Below are positions 1-9,084 of a stretch of 64,000 bases of DNA, piece after piece. Location: positions 57,141,546 to 57,205,545 of the forward strand of contig NC_092054.1 of NCBI RefSeq assembly GCF_003086295.3, written 5' to 3'. The notes below the pieces were generated by a model. It made no database searches. It saw only the letters and a program-made list of their open reading frames with translations, and had not been told where the DNA came from. Source of the stretch: Arachis hypogaea. Lineage: Eukaryota > Streptophyta > Magnoliopsida > Fabales > Fabaceae. The number at the start of each line of letters is the position of its first letter. Positions within the stretch are counted from its first letter, which is position 1. The translations under genes and the position numbers were made by a program.

Positions 1-159
1 GACACAATTTCTAACCCAAAAGAAGAGTGCAAAGCCATTAGCTTGAGAAGTGGAAGAGTAGTGGGAAAGACAGAGAATGAAGTTCCTATTACTGAGAATA
101 GAAAAGAAGGTCTAGAAGAAGAAAATGCCTCTGATGACAGTGTGAACATCTCTCCCTAG
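1..159 (+). pseudogene. C-terminal fragment of a Ty3/gypsy gag
   Basis: Frame 1 is open from the window edge to a TAG at 157-159 (52 codons). It contains the pattern NPKEECKAISLRSGR, which is the usual end of plant Athila-like Gag proteins, followed by an acidic tail. The start is outside the window. It stops five bases before an LTR, so it is either the remnant of an element whose 3' LTR follows directly, after a large internal deletion, or a host element cut by that LTR. There is no capsid or zinc knuckle in the visible part. Function beyond Gag membership is inference. Confidence 0.6.
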
Positions 160-163
160 CCAC

Positions 164-1673
164 TGATGAGTGGATATTTTATACGCTTTTTGGCATTGTT
201 TTCTTAGTGTTTTCAGTACATTTCATTGAGTTTTAGTTAATTTTAATAGGTTTTAATGAAAAATTTACTTTTTGGATTCTACTTTGAGTTTTGGTGTTTT
301 TGTTATAATTTCAGGTAATTTCCTGCTGAAATTGGCAAGTATTGGCAAAATCTGATTTAGAGGCAAAGAATAGAGTGTAGATGCTGTCAGATCCTGACCT
401 CCATGCATTCATGAGCATTTCTTGAGCTACAGAAGTCCAAATAACGTGCTCTCAACAGCATTGGAAAGCTAACTTCCAGGACTTTTCAAAAATATATAAT
501 AGTTTACACTTTTCGTTGAAGAAGACTGCCCATAGACCCCCCTTTCTGGCGTTCAATGCCCCAAAGGGAGCAAGCCCAGCGTTGAACGCCCAAACCTGGC
601 GTTCAATGCCACCAAGGGAGTACAAGGCAGCATGGACACCCCCTAATGGGCATTCAATGCCCATTCCTCAAGCCAGATGCCAAGCTCAGCCCAAAATACT
701 CATCAAAGTGGGCCTAGGAGTGGATTTTTGCACCTTTAGTCTTGTCTATCATATTTCTGTACTCTTTCATTAGTAGATTAGTATATATAGGAGAAAATCA
801 CCCATGTTTATCATCTTTTGCCTCCTCTTCTTCTATTACTTTCATTTTTTGTAAAGCATGAGTCACTAAACCTGCTAGGTTAGGGTTAGGAGCTCTGCTG
901 ATTCTCATGGATTAAAAATATTACTGTTTCTAGTTCAATATATGTTTGATTCCATTCTAAGATGCATTATCATTCTTCATCTTTATGAATTTGGGGTGGA
1001 ACAAAAGTATGACCCATTGTTCTACATGAGTTCTTGCGAGTCTCGGAAGGGATAGCATTGAACTACAAGCTTGAGGTGACATTTCTTAGACGGCTAATCC
1101 ACAATCTCGTTGGGGACATGGGAATATTTGTTCAGTTGAGTTCTGGGGTGATTAGGGCCTTTGTGGTATAAGCTAGAATCATAATGCTTCATTTTCCGAT
1201 CCAAAAGATCTGACTTTATTTGTGCCATTTTGAGTAGGATCACCAGAGATTGAATTGCTAGAACTTCACCCTCGTTTAGATCGAATGACCATTTATGTGG
1301 CATTTGATGTGGATCAGAGGAGATTAATGACCATTGACGTAGCGTTAATCACTTACAGCTTGCCATGGAATGAATCATCTATTGTTGGAATAGACAGTAA
1401 GAAAAGTTGATCCGGAAAGATAAAGCATCTCCAAAGCCTTAACTGATCTCACTATTGTTTATCTCCTATTTCTTTATTGCTTTCTTATTTATTTCATGTG
1501 CATTCAACAACAACCAATCAACTTTCTATTCGCCTAACTAAGATCTACATGATAACCACTGCTTGCTCAGTCCAACAATCCTCGTGTGATCAACCCTCAC
1601 TCACCTGAGGTATTACTTGGATGACCTGGTGCACTTGCTGGTTAAATTATGCGAGTTTAAATTTCACGCACCA
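164..1673 (+). repeat. LTR of FIDEL-like family (TGATGAG...GCACCA)
   Basis: Begins TGATGAGTGG and ends GCACCA, the same termini as the other FIDEL-like LTRs in the window. It carries the shared landmarks: GGCGTTCAATGCC-type near-palindromes at 548-665, a TATA-like box at 782-791, the CTCTGCTG segment, and the 3' segment with TACTTGGATGACC. The five bases on the left (gccac) and right (agttt) do not match, so no target-site duplication supports it. The sequence after it lacks a primer-binding site. It is a 3' LTR of a deleted element or a recombinant junction. Confidence 0.75.
782..791 (+). promoter_or_regulatory. TATA-like box of the LTR
   Basis: TATATATAGG lies mid-LTR, at the place equivalent to TATAAATAGG at 6125-6134 in element C. 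It is a reasonable core promoter for the LTR U3/R boundary. No transcript evidence. Confidence 0.35.
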
Positions 1674-1680
1674 AGTTTCT

Positions 1681-2201
1681 CCATTAATGATCTTAGTGAG
1701 CCTCTTCCCATTGAGTTTGAGAGAGACATGGAGGTAGACTTCTCACAACCTCTCTGTTATGACTTAAGTGATGGGAAAGAGGAGGAAGAAGTTGGTGAAG
1801 AAGGAGTTGACAACCAAGAGCGCATTGAGTGGGTGGCAATTTTGGCTATGAACTTTATTGGCCCCCATCAATATGTTATCTTGGAGACGGACTACCAACT
1901 CAAGGTCCTTCTTGGGTTAGTGCATGGTGGAGGAAAGGATGTTGGTTGCCAAGTGAATTCAAGGTTCTTTAAGAAAACCAATTCAAGACTTGGAGTTCAA
2001 GTGGGATGCAAGGCACAATGGAGTGATCTTCGGAGAATGTTGGGTTGCTTCACGGGTCATTTGAGAGCTTGTCCATCCGACTTGAAGCATAAAGATCAAC
2101 AAGAAGGAGAGCGGATACATAGAATATGGGATCCCGGAGGACCTATGAAGTGCAAGCTTGGATGGAGATTTAAGGAGGAGTGGAAACACAAGCCACCCTA
2201 A
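1681..2201 (+). pseudogene. Partial ORF with conserved WDPGG...KHKPP C-terminal domain
   Basis: About 173 codons to a TAA at 2199-2201. The reading frame also runs back into the LTR, but that part is LTR sequence, so the real start is missing. An acidic stretch (EEEEVGEEGVD) is followed by a basic region and the motif IWDPGG, then WRF and a terminal KHKPP. The ORF of element B ends with the same domain, at 40267-40356, with the same spacing of the Trp, Gly and Pro residues. I do not recognise a characterised family. Being kept in two divergent elements suggests a real protein of this retroelement group. Here it is truncated at the 5' side by the LTR junction. Confidence 0.55.
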
Positions 2202-2491
2202 CAAGAGTCTCCTCAACAAGTCCAACTTAAGGACTATAAACCAAAGTGCTAGGTGGGAGACACCCCACCATGGTAACATCTTTCTTGCCATTTCTCTTTC
2301 TTTATAGTCTTGTTTTATTGCATTTTGCTTCTCTTAGCTAGCTTAGGATTAATTTGATTTTGAATTTAGTAGGTTGATTTTGGTATGGATCATGATTTTG
2401 TGAAGTTTTAAATGTTGGGGGGTTGAATTTTGGTTGAGCTAAGGCTTGGTACCTTAGATTTTGAAGAAATATTTTTGGAAAAACAGGGCAT
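2202..2491 (+). other. Non-coding stretch of element A
   Basis: Directly after the stop codon lies a segment also present in B at 40376-40428, including AAGTGCTAGGTGGGAGACA and CCCACCATGGTA. The rest is AT-rich with no supportable gene. Confidence 0.5.
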
Positions 2492-2985
2492 GTGCATGCG
2501 CACCCACTTGAGCATGCGTACAATCGGTAAATTTTGCGTCTTGTGCATACGCACACCAACCTGTATGCCCCCTGTTGGCAGCGCTTGCATGCCTTGTGCA
2601 TGCACATCTCCCTTTGTTTTAGGCTTTGTGTGTGCGCACCGTATCGTGTGTGCGCACACTCACCCTTTCCACGCATTGCATGCGTACGCACCTGCTTGTG
2701 CGTACGTAGACTCCCTTGCACTCCCTCTGTTGGGAGAACTGGCATGCCCTGTGCATATGCACCCCTGCCACTTTGTGTTTCTGTGCGTGCGCACGGACCT
2801 GTGTGCGCACGCACACATGATCCTTTCTTATAAAAAAAGAGTCCTGTGCGTGTGCACCCCACTGTGCGTACGCACACTACTTCATCCCCTCTCTACTGAA
2901 AGCACTCGCACACTCTTGTGCGAGCGCACACCTCCCATTTATCACCTGGTGTGCGTACGCACACATGTCTGTGCGTACGCACAAG
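2492..2985. repeat. Cluster of TGTGCGTACGCACA-type palindromes (A-type)
   Basis: At least fifteen variants of GTGCGTACGCAC are spread over about 490 bp. Many occur as pairs whose starts are 18-21 bp apart (2492/2513, 2628/2647, 2678/2698, 2783/2801, 2846/2864, 2950/2971). Stops are rare on both strands because of the repeat composition, so long open frames on both strands here are by-products. Confidence 0.85.
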
Positions 2986-3922
2986 TGCTGTTTTGGTCAT
3001 GCTTTTCATTTCACTTTAAATTAAGCCCCAACGCACTTCCGTCCCCCTCCATCCCTCCCTTATCTTGCTTTCCCCTATCTTTCTACTTGTTTTACTTAGT
3101 CTTTAATGCATCTCTTTTTTATTTTAGTAATTATACATGGTTTGGTTTAGTTATTTGTTAATTGAATAAGTTGCAAGTGTTTGTTTGATGTTGATTGGGC
3201 TGCTTCTTAATTGAATTTCATTGATGCAATTATACTTTACCTTAAATTACTAGCACCTAATTGGATTTGCCCATTTTCATTTTGTTGCATATTAGGTGAA
3301 ATTTTTATAAATGCCGATTGAATTAAGTGAATTGAGTTGAAATTAATTACTCATCATGATTTCTCATATCAAATTCATCACATGACCGGTACTTGTTTCT
3401 TGTTAATGCTTTGCATTGTTTGAGTGACTTAACTTGATTCTTATCAAGTTCATCATTTTTTGCAACAAGTACCTTTACCATGTGACTTTTTCATTATGTT
3501 TCATGATGAATAAGGAGTTTTCTGTTCATTATTGGATTGCTTATTGTTTATTGTGCTTCTATATCAATTTTGTGCTTTCACTTGCACAATTTCAATATCC
3601 AATATCTCAAATACTCAATTCACTTGAGTTAAGGTTACCTAGGGTTGCTTGTACCTTAAGTTTTGCTTATTCTTTACTTGCAACCTAGGCTACTTAATTA
3701 AGGAACACATGCTTTTACTTTTACTTTTGTGGTTATCGTTCTACCCGGCCAATGTGTGTTTTCTAAACCGTGCACACTTAGAATACAACATGGTTTTTAA
3801 TCATACCACACACATCTTACTTTTCCTCAATTTCTCTTTATTTGTTTTATCTAGCAGCTTGAGCTCCGGTGCCCACCAGCTAAAGGTGGAGCCTCACATC
3901 TCTTCACCCCCGGATCATTGCA
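2986..3922 (+). other. AT-rich non-coding stretch of element A
   Basis: No gene seen. The layout corresponds to 41150-41812 of element B. Short open frames lack any recognisable domain. Confidence 0.5.
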
Positions 3923-3957
3923 TGCACGGAGGACCGTGCAACGTTTAAGTGTGGGGA
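3923..3957 (+). promoter_or_regulatory. Conserved hairpin plus TTTAAGTGTGG tract (element A)
   Basis: TGCACGG-AGGA-CCGTGCA can form a 7-bp stem with an AGGA tetraloop (3923-3940), followed by AACG and then TTTAAGTGTGGGGAAGG. The equivalent in B (41813-41830) has the stem TGCACCG/CGGTGCA, a compensatory change of one base pair. See the related hairpins in C, E, F and G. Confidence 0.6.
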
Positions 3958-5055
3958 AGGATCCGCAATTTTTGGGACGTAAATTTTCTCTTCCTAAACA
4001 CTTTGCATCATTTTCTTGTTTCGATAGATATATTTTTGTGAATATTTGTTTATTATTTCATTACATTGCACTTTGCTTAGTTGCTTGTATATACCTTAAT
4101 TTTCTTATAGCTTTATAGTAGTAAATATTTGCATGTTACCTAGTATAGGAATAAGTTTGGTAAAACAACAAAGAATTTTCAAGAAATCTCTCTTAGGGCA
4201 TTTTATTGATTGGATTTGAAACCTATTTTTCAACTTGCTTGAAGTATTTTTTCTCATGGAACATAGAAAACAGCTTGAACAAAACACCTAGTGAGATTTG
4301 AGCTTTAATTGGATGGTTGCACATTTTTCAACCATAAATTTTGTTCTTGTGTGCTATACTCCTTTCACGATTGTGATCTTAGATTTGCTTGAGTCTTTAT
4401 GTTCTATATTTGATGTTTTGAATGCATTTAGTATGATTGAGTCTATTTTTGAATTGAACTCACTAAACCCATATGGCCAACCCTTACATCTACCTTTGTA
4501 AACCACTCTTGAGCCTTTTAATTCTCCTTTTGTTCCAATTTTAACCACATCTTTCTCCCTAAGCGAAAAATCATCAATGTCCATGAATTGTATCTTTGAT
4601 TAGCTTGGGTTGAAGAGTGCGTGTTATTCAAGTGTGGGGGGATTTGTGGGGACACATTGGTAGTTAGTTTACTTTGGGTATTTATTGAGAAAATTTGGAA
4701 AAATGGGTAATCACTCATACATTTATTACTTAGAAACATATACATCTCTTTTTTATGATAAAAGAAAAGAAAAATTTTGGTGTATATACCTTTTGAAAAA
4801 AAATAAGAAAAAAAAAGATAAGAAAAGAGAAAAAGAAAAGAAAAGAAAAGAAAAGAAAATAAGAATGTAAATAAAAAATGCATATGTGTGTGAATTAGAA
4901 AGAAGATGCATGAGTGAAGGTGAAAAAGGAGATGAATGGGAAGTTGGGTTGGTTTTTTTTATGTGCATAGGATGATATAGGATTAGGTGGGATACTTGAG
5001 TTAATCAAAGATCTAATCTACTAGTACACTTAACCATATTAATCTTACCTTTACC
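3958..5055 (+). other. AT-rich 3' region of element A with purine-rich tract
   Basis: No gene seen. Holds an AAGTGTGGGGGGAT tract near 4630 and a low-complexity AAAGAAAAG run at about 4795-4862. Homologous in layout to 41831-42846 of B. It ends where the LTR of D begins. Confidence 0.5.
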
Positions 5056-5535
5056 TGTTCATACCCTGGGTCGAACTGTCCGACCCGGACTGAATCAACC
5101 GACCTCTTCGAGTCAGAACCATCTGACCTCTTCTTAAAGAGCTCGACCAAGTCACCAGAAAAGCCCAAATAAGGGCCTAAATAGAGGAACACGACCCAAA
5201 TCCAAAGGCAGCCAAGGCCTAGAGAGATAAGGGTGGTTCCCTTAAAGATAAGATAAACTCTACTCAAAGATAAGATAAGATAACTATCTTATCTCCAGGA
5301 AAAGGTCACTCCACACTACTATAAATACACTAGATCACCCAGGTATAACTCATACTCTGATTCTACTAAAAACCTGCTCAATATCCTTGCTAACTTAAGC
5401 ATCGGAGTCCCTTGCAGGTACCACCAGCCTCCGGTGATGAAGGATCAGCACCATCCCCAGTCCAACAAATCAGACACGGCGGGTCTGACCACTACCATCA
5501 AATCAGATTCTACAACTCCGATTAGTATAGAAGAT
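5056..5535 (+). repeat. D 5' LTR, first part
   Basis: TGTTCATACCC start, matched by the 3' LTR at 54496. Interrupted after AAGAT (5531-5535) by element C. The remaining 43 bp of this LTR are at 14917-14959, ending CTCGGAACA just before the primer-binding site. Confidence 0.9.
5319..5328 (+). promoter_or_regulatory. TATA box candidate of D LTR
   Basis: CTATAAATAC in the LTR, conserved in the 3' LTR near 54759. Position within the LTR suits a U3 promoter. Confidence 0.45.
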
Positions 5536-6124
5536 TGATGAGCGGATAATTTATACGCTTTTTGACATTGTTTTTAGTAGGATCTAGTTACTTTTAGGGA
5601 TGTTTTCATTAGTTTTTATGTTAAATTCACATTTTTGGACTTTACTATGAGTTTGTGTATTTTTCTGTGATTTCAGGTATTTTCTGGCTGAAATTGAGGG
5701 ACTTGAGCAGAAATCAGATTCAGAGGTTGAAGAAGGACTGCTGATGCTGTTGGATTCTGACCTCCCTGCACTCAAAGTAGATTTTCTGGAGCTACAGAAC
5801 TCGAAATGGCGCGCTTCCAATTGCGTTGGAAAGTAGACATCCAGGGCTTTCCAGAAATATATAATAGTCCATACTTTGGCCAAAAATAGATGACGTAAAC
5901 TGGCGTTCAACGCCAGCTTTCTGCCCAAATCTGGCGTCCAGTGCCAGAAAAGGAGCCAAAACCAGAGTTGAACGCCCAAACTGGCACAAAAGCTGGCGTT
6001 CAACTCCAAGAAAGACCTCTACACGTGCAACACTCAAGCTCAGCCCAAACACACACCAAGTGGGCCCTGGAAGTGGATTTATGCATCAATTACTTACTCA
6101 TGTAAACCCTAGTAGCTAGTTTAT

Positions 6125-6134
6125 TATAAATAGG
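6125..6134 (+). promoter_or_regulatory. TATA box candidate of C LTR
   Basis: TATAAATAGG, a good match to the plant TATA consensus; repeated in the 3' LTR at 13826-13835. Confidence 0.5.
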
Positions 6135-7137
6135 ACCTTTTACTATTGTATTAGGCATCTTTTGAACCATCTTTGAATCTTTTGATCATCTTTGGACGCC
6201 TGGTTCTTAGATCAGAGGGGCTGGCCATTCGGCCATGCCTGGACCTTTTACTTATGTATTTTTAATGGTAGAGTTTCTACACTCCATAGATTAAGGTGTG
6301 GAGCTCTGCTGTTCCTCAAAGATTAATGCAAAGTACTTCTATTTTCTATTCAATTCATCTTATTTCGCTTCTAAGATATCCATTCGCACCCAAGAACGTG
6401 ATGAAGGTGATGATTATGTGTGACGCTCATCACCATTCTCCCCTATGAACACGTGCCTGACAAACACTTCCGTTCTACATGAAATAAGCTAGAATGAATA
6501 TCTCTTAGATCTCTTAACCGGAATCTTCGTGGCGTAAGCTAGAATGATGGCGGCATTCAAGAGAATCCGGAAAGTCTAAACCTTGTCTGTGGTATTCCGA
6601 GTAGAATTCAATGATTGAATGACTGTGACGAGCTTCAAACTCGCGAGTGCTGGGCGTTAGTGACAAACGCAAAAGGAGGGTGAATCCTATTCCAGCATGA
6701 TCGAGAACCGACAGATGATTAGCCGTGCTATGACAGAGCATGTGAGCATATTTTTAACTGAGAGGAGGGGATGTAGCCACTGACAACGGTGATGCCCTTG
6801 CATAAAGCCAGCCATGGAAAGGAGTAAGACTGATTGGATGAAGACAGCAGGAAAGCAGAGGTTCAAAGGAACGAAAGCATCTCTATTCGCTTATCTGAAA
6901 TTCTCACCAATGATTTACATAAGTATTTCTATCCCTATTCTACTATTTATTATTCGAAAACACCCTCATCAATTTATATCTGCCTAACTGAGATTTGCAA
7001 GGTGACCATAGCTTGCTTCATACCAACAATCTCCGTGGGATTCGACCCTTACTCACGTAAGGTATTACTTGGACGACCCAGTGCACTTGCTGGTTAGTTA
7101 CACGGAGTTGTGAACCATGGTCTTGGCATCATGTTTT

Positions 7138-7155
7138 TGGCGCCATTTCCAGGGA
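7138..7155 (+). other. Decayed second primer-binding site inside the C LTR
   Basis: TGGCGCCATTTCCAGGGA matches the working site in 15 of 18 positions and is preceded by the same run of T. It lies 79 bp before the true site and is repeated in the 3' LTR at 14839-14856, so it is part of the LTR. Confidence 0.6.
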
Positions 7156-7216
7156 AAGAAAGAGCAATGAATTTTACATAATTAAAGTGTAATCACGATT
7201 CCGCGTACCAAGTTTT

Positions 7217-7234
7217 TGGCGCCGTTGCCGGGGA
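7217..7234 (+). other. C primer-binding site (tRNA-Asp)
   Basis: TGGCGCCGTTGCCGGGGA is complementary to the 3' end of plant tRNA-Asp(GUC), as I recall its sequence. It begins six bases after the LTR. Confidence 0.85.
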
Positions 7235-9084
7235 TTGTTCGAGTATGGACAACTGACGGTTCATCCTGTTGCTCAGATTAGGTAATTTTCTTTTTGTTTT
7301 CTTTTCAAAAATTTTTCAAAAATATTTCAAAATTTTCTCACCTGTTTTTGAAAAAATTTTAGATTCAAAATTTTTAAGAATGAATTCTAGTGTTTCATGA
7401 AGCATGTGAAGCCTGGCTGGCTGTAAAGCCATGTCTAAATTCTTTTGGACTGAGGCTTCCAACCATCAGCTGTTATACGACTGTAGGGTATGTCAGGCAT
7501 GTCATGTCTGAATTACATGCTGAAGCTTGGCTGGCCATTGGCCATGTCTAGTGTTTTGGACTGGAGCTTTCATTGAAAGCTTGGCTGGCTAGTGAGCCAT
7601 GTCTAATTCCTGGACTGAAGCTTTAGACTAAGAATGCAAGATTCCTGGAATTCATGTTAAAAATTTTGAAATCCTTATTTTTTCTTTTTCATATAATTTT
7701 CGAAAAAATCCAAAAAAAAATTAGAAAATCATAAAAATCAAAAATATTTTTCTGTTTCTTGTTTGAGTCTTGAGTCATGTTATAAGTTTGGTGTCAATTG
7801 CATATGCATCTTGCATTTTTCGAAAATTTCATGCATTCATAGTGTTCTTCATGATCTTCAAGTTGTTCTTGGTAAGTCTTCTTGTTTGATCTTGATGATT
7901 TTTTGTTTTGTGTCTTTTCTTATTTTTCATATGCATTCTTGAATTCTTAGTGCGTAAGCATTAAAGAATTCTAAGTTTGGTGTCTTGCATGTTTTCTTTG
8001 CATTAAAAATTTTTCAAAATTGTTTCTATGATGTTCATCTTGACATTCATAGTGTTCTTGGTGTTCATATTGACATTCATAGCATTCTTGCATGCATTCA
8101 TTGTTTTGATCTAAAAATTTCATGCATTGCATAATTTTCATGTTTTTCATAAAAATTTCAAAAATAAAAAAAATATCTTTCCCTTTTTCTCTCATCAAAT
8201 TCGAAAATTTGAGTTGACTTTTTCAAAAATTTTTAAAATCAAGTTATTTCTTATGAGTCAAATCAAATTTTCAATTTGAAAATCTTATCTTTTTCAAAAT
8301 CTTTTTCAAAAATCAAATCTTTTTCAAAATTCTTAGTTATTTTCGAAAATCCCAAAAATATCTTTCAAAAATCTTTTTCTTATTTTTATATAAAATTTTC
8401 GAAAATAACAATAACAATTAATGTTTTGATTCAAAAATTTTAAGTTTGTTACTTGCTTGTTAAGAAAGATTCAAACTTTAAGTTCTATAATCATATCTTG
8501 TGATTTCTTATGAATCAAGTCATTAATTGAGATTTTAAAAATCAAATCTTTTTCAAAACTAATTTCTAAAATATCTTCTTATCTTACCTTTTTCAAAAAG
8601 TTGGTTTCAAATATCTTTTCTAACCTCCTAACTTCTTATCCTTTCAAAATTTGTTTCAACTAACTAACTAACTTTTTGTTTGTTTCTTAACTTTTTCAAA
8701 ACTACCTAACTAACTCTCTCTCTCTCTAATTTTCGAAAATATATTCCCCCTTTTTTTTCAAAAATTTCTTTTTTATTAACTAATTATTTTTTATTTTAAA
8801 ATTTTTCGAAAAAATACTAACCTTTTTCAAAAACTATTTTCAAAAATCACTAACTCTTGTTCAAAAATTATTTTCGAAAGTTCCTTCTCTCTCATCTTAT
8901 TCTATTTATTTATTCATCTACTAACATCTCATCTCACATCTCAACCCTCCTCACAGTTGTGTTTCTTCCATTATATTACACTCTTTGTCTCCCCCTCTTC
9001 TTCTACTCACACAGGGATCCCTTTACTGTGGTATAAAGGATCTCTATTATTATTATTATTTTTCTGTGCCCTCTTCTTTGTCAT
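7235..9084 (+). other. C leader, AT-rich, with shared repeat module
   Basis: No gene seen. Contains TAAGTTTGGTGT motifs near 7785 and 7972, repeats of GTTCTTGGTGTTCAT at 8026-8127 that also occur in the leaders of F and B, and long runs of TTTTTCAAAAATC-like sequence. About 1.85 kb long, unusually long for a leader. Confidence 0.6.

Larger units (their letters stand above)
1674..5055 (+). mobile_element. Element A: internal fragment of a non-autonomous LTR retroelement
   Basis: This is the 3' half of the internal region of an element related to B (37955-42846). The order of parts is the same in both: an ORF ending in a basic domain that finishes KHKPP, a conserved untranslated stretch (AAGTGCTAGGTGGGAGACA), an array of GC-rich palindromes, a long AT-rich stretch, a hairpin with a TTTAAGTGTGG tract, and a purine-rich stretch. 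It is cut on the right at 5055 by the LTR of D. Its own LTRs are not in the window. No reverse transcriptase or integrase is visible. Confidence 0.7.
5536..7210 (+). repeat. C 5' LTR
   Basis: TGATGAGCGG start and GCGTACCA end, paired with 13226-14911. Contains GGCGTTNAACGCC near-palindromes at 5902-6007, a TATA box TATAAATAGG at 6125-6134 and, near its end, a decayed second primer-binding site. It lacks 11 bp (a GTTTTTAGTAT repeat unit) found in the 3' copy. Confidence 0.95.

Noticed and set aside
164..1673. Solo LTR of a separate insertion
   Set aside because: Flanks gccac and agttt do not match, so a clean solo LTR with target duplication is not supported. Left as an LTR of uncertain origin.
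2430..3161. Long open frame of 243 codons over the palindrome cluster
   Set aside because: Long frames exist there on both strands because the repeats lack stops. The composition (Cys, Arg, Thr, His) mirrors the DNA repeat, and there is no domain.
4770..4883. Lys- or Phe-rich ORFs in the AAAGAAAAG run
   Set aside because: Low-complexity purine tract; both strands are open for that reason.
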